Positions 18,582 to 29,023 of a DNA stretch of 29,023 bases are shown here, piece after piece. This DNA comes from Macrocybe gigantea. Its lineage: Eukaryota; Basidiomycota; Agaricomycetes; Agaricales; Callistosporiaceae. A program made the position numbers and the translations under genes. Positions within the stretch are counted from its first letter, which is position 1. Each line of letters opens with the position of its first letter. The notes below the pieces were generated by a model. The model had not been told where the DNA came from, ran no database searches, and saw nothing but the letters and a program-made list of their open reading frames with translations. The stretch is from assembly GCA_011319805.1 (NCBI GenBank), contig SJRY01000323.1:1-29023 (forward strand), written 5' to 3'.

Positions 18582-20908
18582 TTAACAAATCGTGCTGAAA
18601 GGACACTGCGAGCCAAAGTCCGACGCTTGAGAAGCTTCCTGCGACTGACTCGAAACTGGCGAGGGATAGCGCTCGTAATTACTATTGCACGACACTGCGC
18701 GCCTTTTCCTGCGCAGAATTTTACCCGATCGTAGCAAAGAGTTGCGAAGTTTTTTCTGTCGTACTCTCGACAACGTGCGCGACTTTGGAGTGGCCGTGTC
18801 CTCAAGGAGGTCTGTCAGTTGAGCCATCTCTGCGTCGAAATGAATCTGATGCGTCTTCTTCTCTTCTATGCTGATCCGCCGAGCATTTCTAAAGCTTATG
18901 AATGCCACCGATTTCGGATCATCATGGAACAATAGATGATCAGCACAGAGCGCTCCATGAAGGATACCAAGATCGTGTATTCTTTGTAAGGCTGCTTTGA
19001 ATTCTTCCCTAACCAAAGGAATATTAATTGCACGAAGCATTAGACGTTAAAAGCTGCACTCACGCATGATCCGTTGTCAGCTTGTGATGATTGTGAGTTA
19101 ACATCTGGCCCCTATCCTCCATAACCAGTGCCCAGTATGGACACGACCCGAGGCTTGAATCCTCGTTCTTGAAAATTCCAAATATTCCTTCATATCTGAC
19201 TTGACGAGAGTGCATTAGACTTCGTATTCCCCAATTAGGCGTTCTGTAGTCATGTCGTCAAAGCCACCCTTAATCATAACGCGCCCCGAGAAGTCTTTTG
19301 ATTCCAATCTCGGTCGGCCATATCCATCAATAGACAAAGTTCCTCCTGCCACTGTATGGTTGAAACTTTGACGTAGGTGAACAATGATCCAAGCGTTCTG
19401 TTGTTGTTTAGTCCTTTTCTCTCGAGGAACTGTTGGTGGGCAACGTTCATAAAGAGATGTTTGTGCAAATGCGGATGGTTGGTATCCCTTGTTCTTAGTC
19501 TTGGTTGTCTTGAATAGCAGCACATCGGAGAGCCTCATCAAGGCCGTAATCTTGAACCTCCTGAAAATAGATTCATAAGCGCTTATCCTGAGTGAGATAA
19601 TGATAGTTTCGTTGCACCTTTTTATGTCCCGTCCTGTCCTTGAAACTGAAGTTCGTCTCCGATAGCGGCTGTGGTCCTTTGAGCTTGTGATTGTCGTAGA
19701 CTGTGGTCCATGACGAAGGATATCCTTTCCTAATAAGTGTAGGCCACCGGCTCTGAGCATCCCGCAGAGCAGCGATGTACAACCCAATTTGTAGTTGCAT
19801 ATAGAAGGCGTTTGTCGTGCAAATGACGTCCGTGACATACAATATTTTTCCTTCGCGCCGTCGGTGGCAAATTATTTCATAATCTCCCGTGTGAAAGGAT
19901 CCATATGTCGCATCTTGGTGAACGAGCTCTGACCAAACCTGGAAGATCGCTGCTCATTGCCACTGAATCAGATAGCATTTCTCTGACGCACCTGTTGCGT
20001 CATCCACCGTCCATGTGTGATACTCGTCACCGATAGAGGTTGCGAGGGAGGACCGGGCTCTGGATGTGGCGCTGCTCTAATGCTGGGGCAGATGGGAGTC
20101 CGTGCATCATAACCCTTCCTGCTCCCTGTTACAGGTTCGTCGTTGGCATTTGTTGGATGGTTGATTTGGCACGTCATGGGGCTACCGTAGCAGCGCTCCC
20201 ATTCAAAATTTCCGCCATTACATGCCTGTTGGACGATAGCTGTCATCGTCTCTCTATCTCCCGCAAGCATGCTCTTGCATTCCCAAACAAATAGCGTCGG
20301 AAAACCCCTTTCAACTGCTCGTAGGAGGAGTGGGGCATCGTCCGGGTCAGCATCCAACTTGAAACAAAAGTATCCGTCGGCAATAGCCTCCTTTTGACCA
20401 GCTATTTCCCTGGTCCATTGGAGATAGGTGGATTTCCAGTGAGATTGCCTAGTCTCCAGAGTTTCGGCTACAGCACAACAAATTGGGGCGATAACGTGTT
20501 CGTAGGCAGACCGAACTCCTTCTTCATTATTTACAATTTTGTACTCCTCTGCCACGCTATTTATGGTCTTCGGATTTAGATATTCTTCGTCTTTGTTATA
20601 CAATAAAGGCAGCTTCCCGGCAGCCAGGGCGGACAATAGAGCATCATCCGCTATCGCCATGAGGTCATCAACAAGGGAAGGGCAGTATACGACTTTCTGA
20701 AGAATTAAATCATTGGTAAGATGGAGGTCATAAAGTCCGGGTTGGCGCGTCGAATCCGATGAGATGTGATTCGGACCCATTTCGAGTTTTGAGCCCCAGC
20801 TCGGAACAGTTTCCGAATCGCCTGAGCCACAGTGTCTTGTTGAGCATCAATATGCACCAGTCCAATGCGCGAAGAATTGTCTTCTGAGTTACTTGGAGTA
20901 GAAGGCAT
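18582..20908 (-). CDS. Kinase-like protein B, paralogue of A with degenerate catalytic motifs
   Basis: Same layout and orientation as gene A. The start is ATG 20908 (MPSTPSNSEDN). The N-terminal part (exon to 19992) contains GFPTLFVWECKSM, an E-x-K motif after an acidic KLDADPDD stretch. Intron 19939-19991 leads to the middle block VWSELVHQDATYGSFHTGDYE, HRRREGKILYVTDV and QLQIGLYIAALRDAQ, which aligns with gene A at 17100-17300. The kinase-like part has RVMIKGGF, LIGEYEV, the region EGIFGIFKNED, the hinge ALVMEDRGQML, then ILHGALCADHLL and VAFISFRNAR. The HRD aspartate is Ala and the DFG aspartate is Ser, so phosphotransfer is unlikely. A basic tail follows. Frame steps are seen near 20800-20815 and 19213-19220. 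The protein is probably a pseudokinase or a decaying copy. Confidence 0.6.
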
Positions 20909-21390
20909 AGCGAGATATATGAGATGTCCGTAAATGAGCTAGGGAGCTATTGAACACTCACCATTAGAGAGTTAGGAATCCGGCTGATTTTATACCTCAA
21001 TAGCAGCGTCTGTAGTCCTTATTGTCGAAAATGGATGAAAAGGAAAGAAGGCGTCGGACAGGCATTGCCATAGAAGCCTCGCTCGGTTGTATGATTTTGT
21101 AGGTCCATGATGCAGGTGTCAGTTGTTGTTTAGACTGCAACAGGCAGACTTTGTCGCAAGGCGATGCACTTCTCGTTGTCTTTGTCTGATGACTAGCAGT
21201 GATAGCTTGCCAACCTGCAATTCAGATCGTTGTTGCTGCTCTGCTGCCTCTTCTGTTGTTGCACATTGTTCACGTTCAGGAGGATGATGGGTGATGGAAA
21301 TCAGGACAACGAACAACAACATCAACTAAATTGTGCATCTCGAGATTCATCTTGGAGTTCACTGGTATTCTGGCATAGTAATGCTTGGTC
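20909..21390. other. Spacer upstream of kinase-like gene B
   Basis: The promoter side of gene B. It contains CA/GTT-rich patches (about 21225-21330) but no gene or structured element that I can support. Confidence 0.35.
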
Positions 21391-21779
21391 ATTCAGTGTA
21401 TCTGGAATATCCAATGGCAGCGATCAACAAGGGTGAATTAATTCTTTGACCTGGTGTTATCAAAATAGCTGGAGACTCAACTTTTTTCAAATCGTTATTG
21501 GACTGCTATAGCTACATTTCAGTCTACGTATTACAAGCGAGTACACTACATATACAAGGATTGCTGAGAAGCAACCAGTGCTTTCTCGGGTACGAGACAG
21601 GTATACACGAATACAGCGATAGCAAAGCGTACACAGCAAAAGACGTGATTAGTATCAGGATATATATTGTAGTGCAAGAAAGAGTCCGGGGAATCGTTAA
21701 ACAGTACTAGGTCATTGTGTCGCACGCCTCGTTTCGTTTTCGTGGTGTTGCCGAATCGGGATGAAAGAAAATTTGTACT
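21391..21779 (-). repeat. 3' flank of the 21.8 kb gene, shared with the relic at 15.4-15.7 kb
   Basis: The sequence resembles 15450-15725 in order: caatggcagcgatcaac, gggtgaatt-attctttgacct, aaaatagc, tatagctacatttcagtc and the run agcaaagcgtacacagca. It is non-coding here and would be 3' UTR or downstream DNA of the gene that ends at 21780. Confidence 0.65.
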
Positions 21780-23550
21780 TTAGCCCTTGACGCCGAACAG
21801 CTTCGCAACGCCAAACAATCTCGATGGTTTCTTCTTCATTACTCTTCTACTCTCTTGCAGAACACCAAGCTCTGGGACGGCAAGATATGGCTGCTGCTGA
21901 CGAGGAATATACGCAGGAGCAAAGGACGACTCGTGAAAGTCCACCCTCCCTTCGCGGACAATGTCCTCTCTCTGCATCTCTATATCCACGGCGACGGGAA
22001 TGACACGTTCGATGGAAGAAAGGGAGGATGACGATCCCAGATCTAACGGCGTAGGCCGCCTCCTCTTGCAGCTCAGACTCCTTCGCCTGCTCATCGAAGC
22101 TGCAGCCTCCGCGCATGGTTAGCATCTGCTGAAAAGGTCGACTTGACCGGTGAAACACGTCTACAAGTCCGCTTCGGACCTGTTGCAGTAAAGTGCGGTG
22201 GTGTGGTCGGATGAGGCGTACGAGGTGAGTATCGGCATGGAGTGACAGGCGTAGAGGGTGGCATGGAGATGAGAAGGACATTTGGCGAAAGCGGTGAATG
22301 AGGTGAATGAGGAGCAGCCGCCTCGCTGGGCACCGAAAATGAGGCGAGATCAAGGATGAAACCAGGATTCTTGCGGAGGTGGACTGGACGCTGACGGAAC
22401 GGAACAGAGAGCACTGCATGCGGTTTCGAGGTGGTCGCACGAACTGGCGGCGATGGCGGTATACCCAACATCCCATTCTCATCCGCACACCTGACAACGT
22501 TTGTGGGATCCAGGTCTGAATCTTGCGTACGGGCCGACGACGCACTGTCCCTTCGTCCAGAACTGACGCCAGCAAGGGAGTTCAGAGCGACCGTAGCATC
22601 CTTGTCTTCACCGCTGAAAGTGACCCAACTGTCCATCTTCTCGTCCCCGTCCTCTTCATCATCCCCAGCCAAGAGCCCGACATACTCCATCTCTTCCTCA
22701 CGATCCCACCAAATCCCACCTCTGCCATCTCGGTACACATCGCCGACCCCAAGAGCACCAAAAGCTTTAGTCGCATGAGAACCAGCAGCTGCCAGCGCCT
22801 GGCCTCCATGACCCGTTGGATATGCTCGTCCATCTTTCCGCCATCCACAAACTGCCTCAGCAAGAGCTCGTTCGCAAGCGGAGGTGGACGTGCCGATGCG
22901 CCGAGGGCTTTGACATACAACGCCTTTTTACGCTTCGCAATATCCGATCCCTTGGGCTTTGCCTTTGACTTGGCCGACTTGGATTTGGATTTGGGCACTC
23001 CTGCAGCCGATAAGGATTTTGTAGGAGATGGAGGGAGCGCATTGGACGATACGGATGCCTTTGAGCGCGAACGAAGGACAGACAACGAGCGAAATCGCTT
23101 CATACGACTTGCAGCAGGGGGGATGGGGAATGTGTCAGGATCGACTGACGGAATTTCGGCTTGCTTCTGCTGTTGTAATCGTTTCTGCTGAAACTTGCGT
23201 AACAACGGCGATGGCGTCGAAGGTGTATTAGGCAAATGCACAAACACCGACGTGTATCCAAGGTTCGTCAAGTCAAACTCGTACTCGCCGATAGAAGGCG
23301 TCTTTTCTACAGAAGGATGTGCAACTGGGGAGGACTGGGTATCGATAAAATGAATGATTGACGAGTTGGACGGCCTGCGCGATGATACAGACGAGCGTCG
23401 ACGTGGACAGGGAGACCGCGGAGTAGGAGAACCAGGCTGAACGTGCGCTGCCCAGGTAGCGATGTAATTCTTGACTGGTGTCGGAGGAAGCGGCTGCGTC
23501 GGCTGTTTCTTCTGCGAAGGCGGTGGTCTGGATAGAAAGGCGTACGACAT
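21780..23550 (-). CDS. Low-complexity protein of unknown function, two frame steps
   Basis: No known domain is recognised. It starts at ATG 23550 (MSYAFLSRPPPSQKK). It is rich in Pro, Ser, Arg and Lys, with a Gln-rich patch (KFQQKRLQQQKQ), a basic KSKSKSAKSKAKPKG stretch, a helical KALYVKALGASARPPPLANELLLRQFVDGG block, GGIWWDREEEMEY and an acidic AGDDEEDGDEKMD patch, then IPPSPPV and other SP/TP motifs that look like phosphorylation sites. The C-terminus is basic and hydrophobic (KKKPSRLFGVAKLFGVKG, stop at 21780) and could bind membrane. Conserved-looking sequence steps frame at 22798-22804 (one C short in GGCC-AGG) and at 22091-22098, so the gene appears as three overlapping frames. It is probably intrinsically disordered and possibly regulatory. 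A relic copy lies at 15.4-16.0 kb. Confidence 0.6.
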
Positions 23551-23849
23551 TTCAGATCGTAAATGTAGAGAAAGAAGAAATTTGGAGAATTTTCAGAGAC
23601 TGGCTCTGGTCCGGAGCAGACATTTTTTCGTCGACCAAAACTTATACTCGCCGCAAGAACAATGGTGCTGTGGAAATACAAACACAACAAAACAACCTCC
23701 CTATTGTGCTTACGTACGATTTGCGAGGACGATTTGGCATTGTTAGGCGAATTCTGAACAAGTGCAACTTTGATGACATTATGAAGTGAGTGAAAGATAT
23801 TATACGCTGCAAGCAACAAAAATGTCTTATAAAACCATATACAAGCAAA
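23551..23849. other. Spacer between RhoGEF 3' end and the unknown gene's start
   Basis: It holds the promoter of the minus-strand gene starting at 23550 and the 3' flank of the RhoGEF gene. No other feature is visible. Confidence 0.35.
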
Positions 23850-26800
23850 TCAAATCAGAACACGATTGGGTAGCGTGTACCTAGGAATCCAACCATAAAT
23901 ACGTTCTCTGTCACCGATACGACCCTTGCGACTGGCGCAGAGGCGTGTTCGGAGAGCTAGGGGGGAAAAGTGCGGCTGTGGTAGGCCGCTCATCTTCCTT
24001 GATGGAGACGAGATTGCGCCCGGCAGGAATAAGGGCACCGTTGGTACCAGTTCGACGACGTTTTGCGCGATGACGCGCGAGTGCTTAGGTCCGCCAGCGG
24101 ACCCAGGCACGGGCGTTCGGGGGCACTCATCACCGCGTGATTTGCGCTTCCTGGAACATGTCTCCCCACCCTCTTTCGCTGGTGTGTATGCAATGTTCGA
24201 GCCTACGCCGCGCCCGTCATAGATGCACCGCACGTCGTTCCCGGGAATGATTTGCGCAAGCCGGCCCGTCTCGATGTGGCGGACCTCAATGAATCGGGAA
24301 TCGAAGATCAGGACGTAGGGGAGTGAAGGGCGACTCGCTCCGCCGTGCCTTCCCAGTCTATGGTATTCACTCCTCGGCTAGGATCGCCATGCTTGTCGAC
24401 GTACAAGCCGAATTCTGATTGACTCATCAGTCACTGACATTTTCTTTTCTGCGTATTGATGAGAACGTACCATCGTAGCAAAGCAGGAATTCGTCTTCCG
24501 CTGATCTAAACATGCCCATGGGACGCGAGGATTCACAACGCTTGGCCAACGAAACCCTTGGATCGTCTAAGAGAGGAATGGTGATGCTGTTGAAACTGAA
24601 CATGAGGTGAATCATAGATTTAACAGTCAAGGTTAGACAATCCTCACTCATTCAAATCCATGATTTCAAAGCCTTTGGCGCATAACACGACAATCCTCGC
24701 TTTCAAGAAGATGAGATCGAATGACTCCGTAGGCAAGAAGAAATCTCTGTAGACGCGGAACCATTCTGACTTGGCTGATCGGAATCCGAGCCTTGATCCA
24801 AATCCGACCGGCGCTTTCACTCGCTCGTTGATTTTCTCTCCAACAGGTTCCAAGACGCGGAAGATACTCTCCAGCTGTACGCGTACAGGGTCTGAGCGTC
24901 ATGTTCAAGAAATACCAAGTAAAGACACGTACTCCTTTCTTCTTCATGTAGATGACCAGAGTACGCCCGTGTAGACTACCAACGCTGAAGAAATGAACGT
25001 CTTTATTTCCATTGAGTTTTTGAGGCACTTGAGCCGCGTGTGACACATGAGTTGACGAAGGAACCAACGCTTCGATGTGATAAGCAAACAGAGACTACGA
25101 GAGTGCATGAGCAGACATTTCCAAGTAGTTCTATAATTTATTGCCCACCTTATCCGCCAGAACAAGGAAAATCCCAAACTGTTCGAGCATCGCACATTGT
25201 GTTACCATTTTTAGATGTAGCACCCTGCGCATCGCTATTTGGGGAGGATTAGAGAAGCTCTCCGGGATGCGTATAAGACTAACATTTCGGATCGTGTCTG
25301 AACCCAATCCAGACTCCCTCCGCACATCCGATTGCCACCAGCGAACGTCCATCGGCTGTGGCTGCGATTGCGTTGTCAATGTGAATGAAGCAGTGAAACG
25401 AGTTGCTTTACTCACTGAATGGCACAGAACACGTCACTTTGCCCGTGAACGTGCTGTCCTGGTTCCAGCCAGGCGAAGGATTTCCAGGCATGTACGTCGG
25501 GATCAGGAACGTGTCAGCGCTGAGCGTCTCGACTTCAAACACCTTGTTCGACTCCTGCACGACTTTGCGCAGCCCGAGAGCCTCCTCGAGCTTCTGCTTC
25601 CATTCGTTGCGCGACTGCGCCGACTCGGCATACAGAATGTACGGTCCGCCCAGCCTGCCGTTGTGGTGCAGCGTCAGCGGATAGACGGATCGCGAGTCTG
25701 TCGCGCTCTCTGGGGTGACGCCGGACGCCACGGCGCCGCTGCCGTCGGTATGACGATCTCCCCCACGAAGTCCACGGAGAAGTCCAGCACTACGTTGCGT
25801 CGGAGGGTCCGTGAAATTGACGAGCGTCAAAAGGTCCAGGGGTATAGGCTAAATGGGAGGATTCGTTAGTAACGTGGCACTTGCAGCGAAAGCGTCGGGA
25901 CTCACTCTTCTGTTGACATGGTATCGAGTGACACCCTCCTTTTCCTTGGGTTTCGTCATGACCACTGGTCGTTTGTCAGTATTCACGCCACAAATGCCTG
26001 GAGCAAAGAAGACGAACTGTAATTGTCAAACAGTAGTACAAAGAGTTCGCTCCATCCGTTCCATTCGAGGTTACTGTCAGGTTGTCGGAGGAGTTTGCCA
26101 GAGTATAGGAGTGATCGACTAGCATTCAAGAGGTCCATATCCTGACCGGCATTTAACAATGCGCCCGTCGCGGAATCTGAGTCGAAACAACATACCACTG
26201 CCTCTCCGGGCTTGAAAATGAGGCCAGAGTTGTACCTCCAGAGCTCGACTTTCTGTTTCGCAGATGCCACTCCTGGTTCGGTCTCCTTACCCAGCGACTT
26301 GATGACGTCGATCACATTTGGAATCGCTTCAACGTCCTCGTGGTCTGGAGGCGTCTCGGCAAGAATTCCTTCAGGAGTAGGTCGTAACGCAGGAGGCGAG
26401 GAATCGGTCGGTAAATGAAATTCTTCATGTCTAAGCGATGAGCATCGGGGTGCCGAACACATTGCTAAAGTGCCGTTCTCAATACAAGTTAACTTACGAG
26501 TCAGAACTGCACGTACCTCAACAAATGTTTTGAAAGCGAGATTATTGGCCATCTCCTCGTCGATTCGGTAGGCCGCGATAGGGTAATGTGGGACGTATTC
26601 AAGATATGCTTGCCTGAAGTTCAGAGCTGTGTCAAAGATGGGAGGCGTGATGGATCGAATCTGAGGATGTTGCTCTCGTTGGATTTCTTGCAGTTTGTCA
26701 ACCAGCCTGCGGTGGTGCTCGTATAGCTCTCCGAAGTTATGGTAGACGTCCTCAATGAAAGCGTCTAGTTTTTCTCTGGGTATAATCGGTGGCTCCGCGT

Positions 26801-29023
26801 TCCGAAGAGGTTGGATATACATCTATTCCAAAGAACTTAGACTCAGACATCAATACGCGTACCGTAACCAAAGCTCACGATCTCAATATTTTCCAAGTCC
26901 TTGACATAGGCCATTTCGCCCTTGATGAGCTCAAAGATGACACTAATTGGGTGCATTAATGAAGGCAAAAATGTATTGGTGGAAATGCTTACGATTGGCG
27001 TTTGGCCTCTTTCTTTGAGAAGTTCTTCATGATCTCTGGAGATACTAGGTCGTGCCACTCCCATTTCCCAGGATTACCCTTGCCCATAGCCATCTGGAAA
27101 GTTCGCAGCTGCGCGGCCGACTGCAGATTTTTGATCGCCTCGATGGCCTCCATCAGATAATCCGCGTCGGGGTTCTCTGCAACGGTCTCATTATGGATGG
27201 CTTCCAAGAGTAAAGGGTATTTCTGCAAGTGCTCTCCCGGGCGGTTCAGCAGATGCTTCAAGTCCAAACGGACTGTTTCGCCATGTCGTGACGATTGGCG
27301 GGAACATTGCTACGAACACGTCACACATCATTTGGAGGACATTTAAGCATCAGCAAAAGGAGCTTACCTCGAGGAACAGCCTGAACTCAGAATTGTGCTC
27401 CATCTCGTCCTTCAGTCTCTTCTCCGCCGATGGGTGGTGTCCGATATAGATGGGGTAGGCCAGACGGAATTCCGCTGCTGCATTGAGAAAGATGTCTCCT
27501 ATGTACTGGATAATAGGCCCTTGCTCTCGTTGGCGGACATTCAGCACCTCTAAGAGTCGCCTATTGCATTCCCTGAGGTCCAAGACGTTTCCGAAGACAT
27601 CATCAATAAATTCTTCCAATTGATGGGGGGCGATGAGGGGTGGATAGGCATTACGAAGCGGTTTGATGAAAGCTGTTTCAACGATGTCCAAATCTTGAAT
27701 ATACTGTTCCTCCTTGGTGATAAGTTTGTGGATGATCCTGCAGAACACTCAAATCAGAGGAAAAGATACCGCATGGAAGATCAATCGTACGTCTGCCGGC
27801 TGATCTCGGTCTGTGGGAGGGTTTTAAGGACTTCCGCATCAATCGTCGCCTCCCACGCTTTCTCCATGATAGACGTCTCGATGGGATTGGGAGCTGGTCC
27901 TATAATAGAGTTGCCCTATGGATGATAATCATGATGAGCTCAATGGGTGTACCACAGGTCTAGGAACTGTCACCTTTCGCGGACAGGAATAGGCGTAACA
28001 CGTTCCTCCGTCACCGCAGCTTGGCGAATAACAGCGCGCAAGCATAGTGACGACGCCTGTCGGAAGTTCTTCCGGCATAGCCAGTGAGCTGCCACCTTCC
28101 TGGTCGTCCAAGAACATATACACGTCCTCAACCCCATCTTGCAAAACCTGGCTACCCCATTCAACTTCGTAAAAGAACAGTTGACTCTGGAGACTCCTTG
28201 CGACTTGCAGGGCAGCACGCCGGTCGTTCGTTGACAGTCCATGATTGATGGCCAGTTCTCGTTGTATTTGCGACTGAATAGTAGACTAGGGCATATCGTT
28301 CATGCAGTGCACTGCTCATGGTTCATCATATACTCACCACGATGTCTTTTCCCGTAAACGCTCGAGGGTACCGGATACTTCCCTTGACATGTGTTTCTCG
28401 TGGGACCTTGTCTCGCAACTGGACGGCAAGATGAGACAACAGCGCAAAATTGATGAAACGGGCCGGATCGTCTTCCTCCTCGTCATCCAATATCCGTCGA
28501 CTTCTCCTCCGATGGCCGTGGAATCAGGGATGTCAGAATCTGCGAGCCGACGTAGGACCTCATCAGGCTGCGCAGGAATAGACGCTCGGCCATCGTCTTG
28601 GATACATCCGGTATTTGAGGATCGACAGAGTGATTCAGATGGATGGCCGACGCGTTTCTTTGGTTGATAAAATCCACACCTAAAGAACTGACTGTGGTAG
28701 AAGGCTGCTGATTCAAGTATCCCACTTGTGAAGAGCTAGAGCATTCCGTTGCAGTTGAGGATCGATATATCCGTTGTCTGGACATAAACGCATTACTGAC
28801 GATGAGATCCAGCGCGACGACATACTCACAATGAGAGAATTCCGGCCTGATGTCGATAAGAACGGGGGTTGGATTGAGGCATAAGATACTCGTGGCTCGG
28901 CTGCCTCGGCAAAGCAGTCGGAGGCCTAGGGAATCGGATGGTAGAATTGTCGCACTCGGGCTGGGGTAGATCTCAACGGGACTCTGAGTATATCGTTAAG
29001 ATCACGGAAGCGAGAATCATCAT
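23850..29023 (-). CDS. Rom2-type Rho1 guanine-nucleotide exchange factor with two DH domains, 5' end outside window
   Basis: It activates Rho1-type GTPases at the plasma membrane in the cell-wall-integrity pathway, by homology to Rom2/Rgf proteins. Order on the minus strand: Pro/Ser-rich N-terminus (28500-29023, continuing past the edge); DEP domain (about 28060-28480: FINFALLSHLAVQLRDKV, FTGKDIV, then NHGLSTNDRRAALQVARSL, VEDVYMFLDDQE); first DH (about 27000-27770: ITKEEQYIQDLDIVE, LLNRPGEHLQKYPLLLEAI); GKWEWHDLV linker; second DH (about 26200-27000: KKEAKRQS-IFELIKGEMAYVKDLE, FIYRPIPRLLRYDLLLKE); PH (about 25430-26180: SELFVLLFDNY, YILYAESAQSRNEWKQKLEEA); CNH (about 24180-25400: RVLHLKMVTQCAMLE, GLYVDKHG, FDSRFIEVRHIETGRLAQIIPGNDVR). 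Stop at 23850. Introns are short GT-AG. One-base frame steps are seen near 28494-28498, 26362-26370 and 24318-24321. The family is firm; the exact 5' structure is not. Confidence 0.87.

Noticed and set aside
16066..20908. FunK1-type fungal kinase assignment for genes A and B
   Set aside because: The N-terminal parts do not show the FunK1 blocks that I would expect. Only a general kinase-like fold is supported.
21225..21330. Trinucleotide-rich patch considered as a coding Gln/Asn tract
   Set aside because: The frames are short on both strands, lack splice context and carry no conserved sequence.
25141..25869. Plus-strand frame of 242 codons
   Set aside because: It is antisense to the PH and CNH exons of the RhoGEF, which carry recognised motifs.

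Overview
The window looks like nuclear DNA of a mushroom-forming basidiomycete (Agaricomycetes). The genes carry many 47-68 nt introns with gtgagt/gtaagt-type donors. The gene set is fungal: Abp1, a Rom2-type RhoGEF with a CNH domain, a Ser/Thr-rich GPI-anchored Kre9-like wall protein, a type-B carboxylesterase and lineage-specific kinase-like proteins. An intact-looking Helitron array sits in the middle. No rRNA, tRNA or CRISPR was found. All assignments come from reading the sequence; no database search was run.

Layout. 1-2393 (minus): Abp1-like actin-binding protein, cut by the left edge. 2879-5015 (minus): a ten-exon carboxylesterase whose frame closes at 538 codons, with one GC-AG intron inside the nucleophile elbow. 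5316-13189: three head-to-tail Helitron units. H1 (5798 bp) carries a zinc-finger region and a 1326-codon Rep-helicase frame. H2 (726 bp) equals H1 with about 5.07 kb removed. H3 is an older, decayed and unrelated-in-detail unit. 14386-15319 (plus): GPI-anchored secreted protein. 15440-16015: decayed partial copy of the gene at 21780-23550. 16066-20908 (minus): two paralogous kinase-like genes; the first keeps its catalytic residues and the second has lost them. 21780-23550 (minus): low-complexity protein of unknown function. 23850-29023 (minus): DEP-DH-DH-PH-CNH RhoGEF, cut by the right edge.

How the genes relate. Abp1, the RhoGEF and the GPI protein belong to the cortical actin, cell-wall-integrity and wall-building functions of a hyphal cell, but they are not an operon and nothing shows co-regulation. 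The Helitrons and the kinase pair with the flanking relic are the accessory parts. H1+H2 lies exactly at an A|T site that is also the 5' edge of H3, which reads as nested insertion.

Quality warning. In Abp1, both kinase-like genes, the 21.8-23.6 kb gene, the RhoGEF and the H1 N-terminal region, recognisable protein sequence jumps frame at single-base steps, often in short homopolymers. Fifteen or so such steps were located. The carboxylesterase, the GPI gene and the H1 Rep-helicase frame are free of them. The pattern fits sequencing or assembly indels better than wholesale gene death, but only read data can decide.
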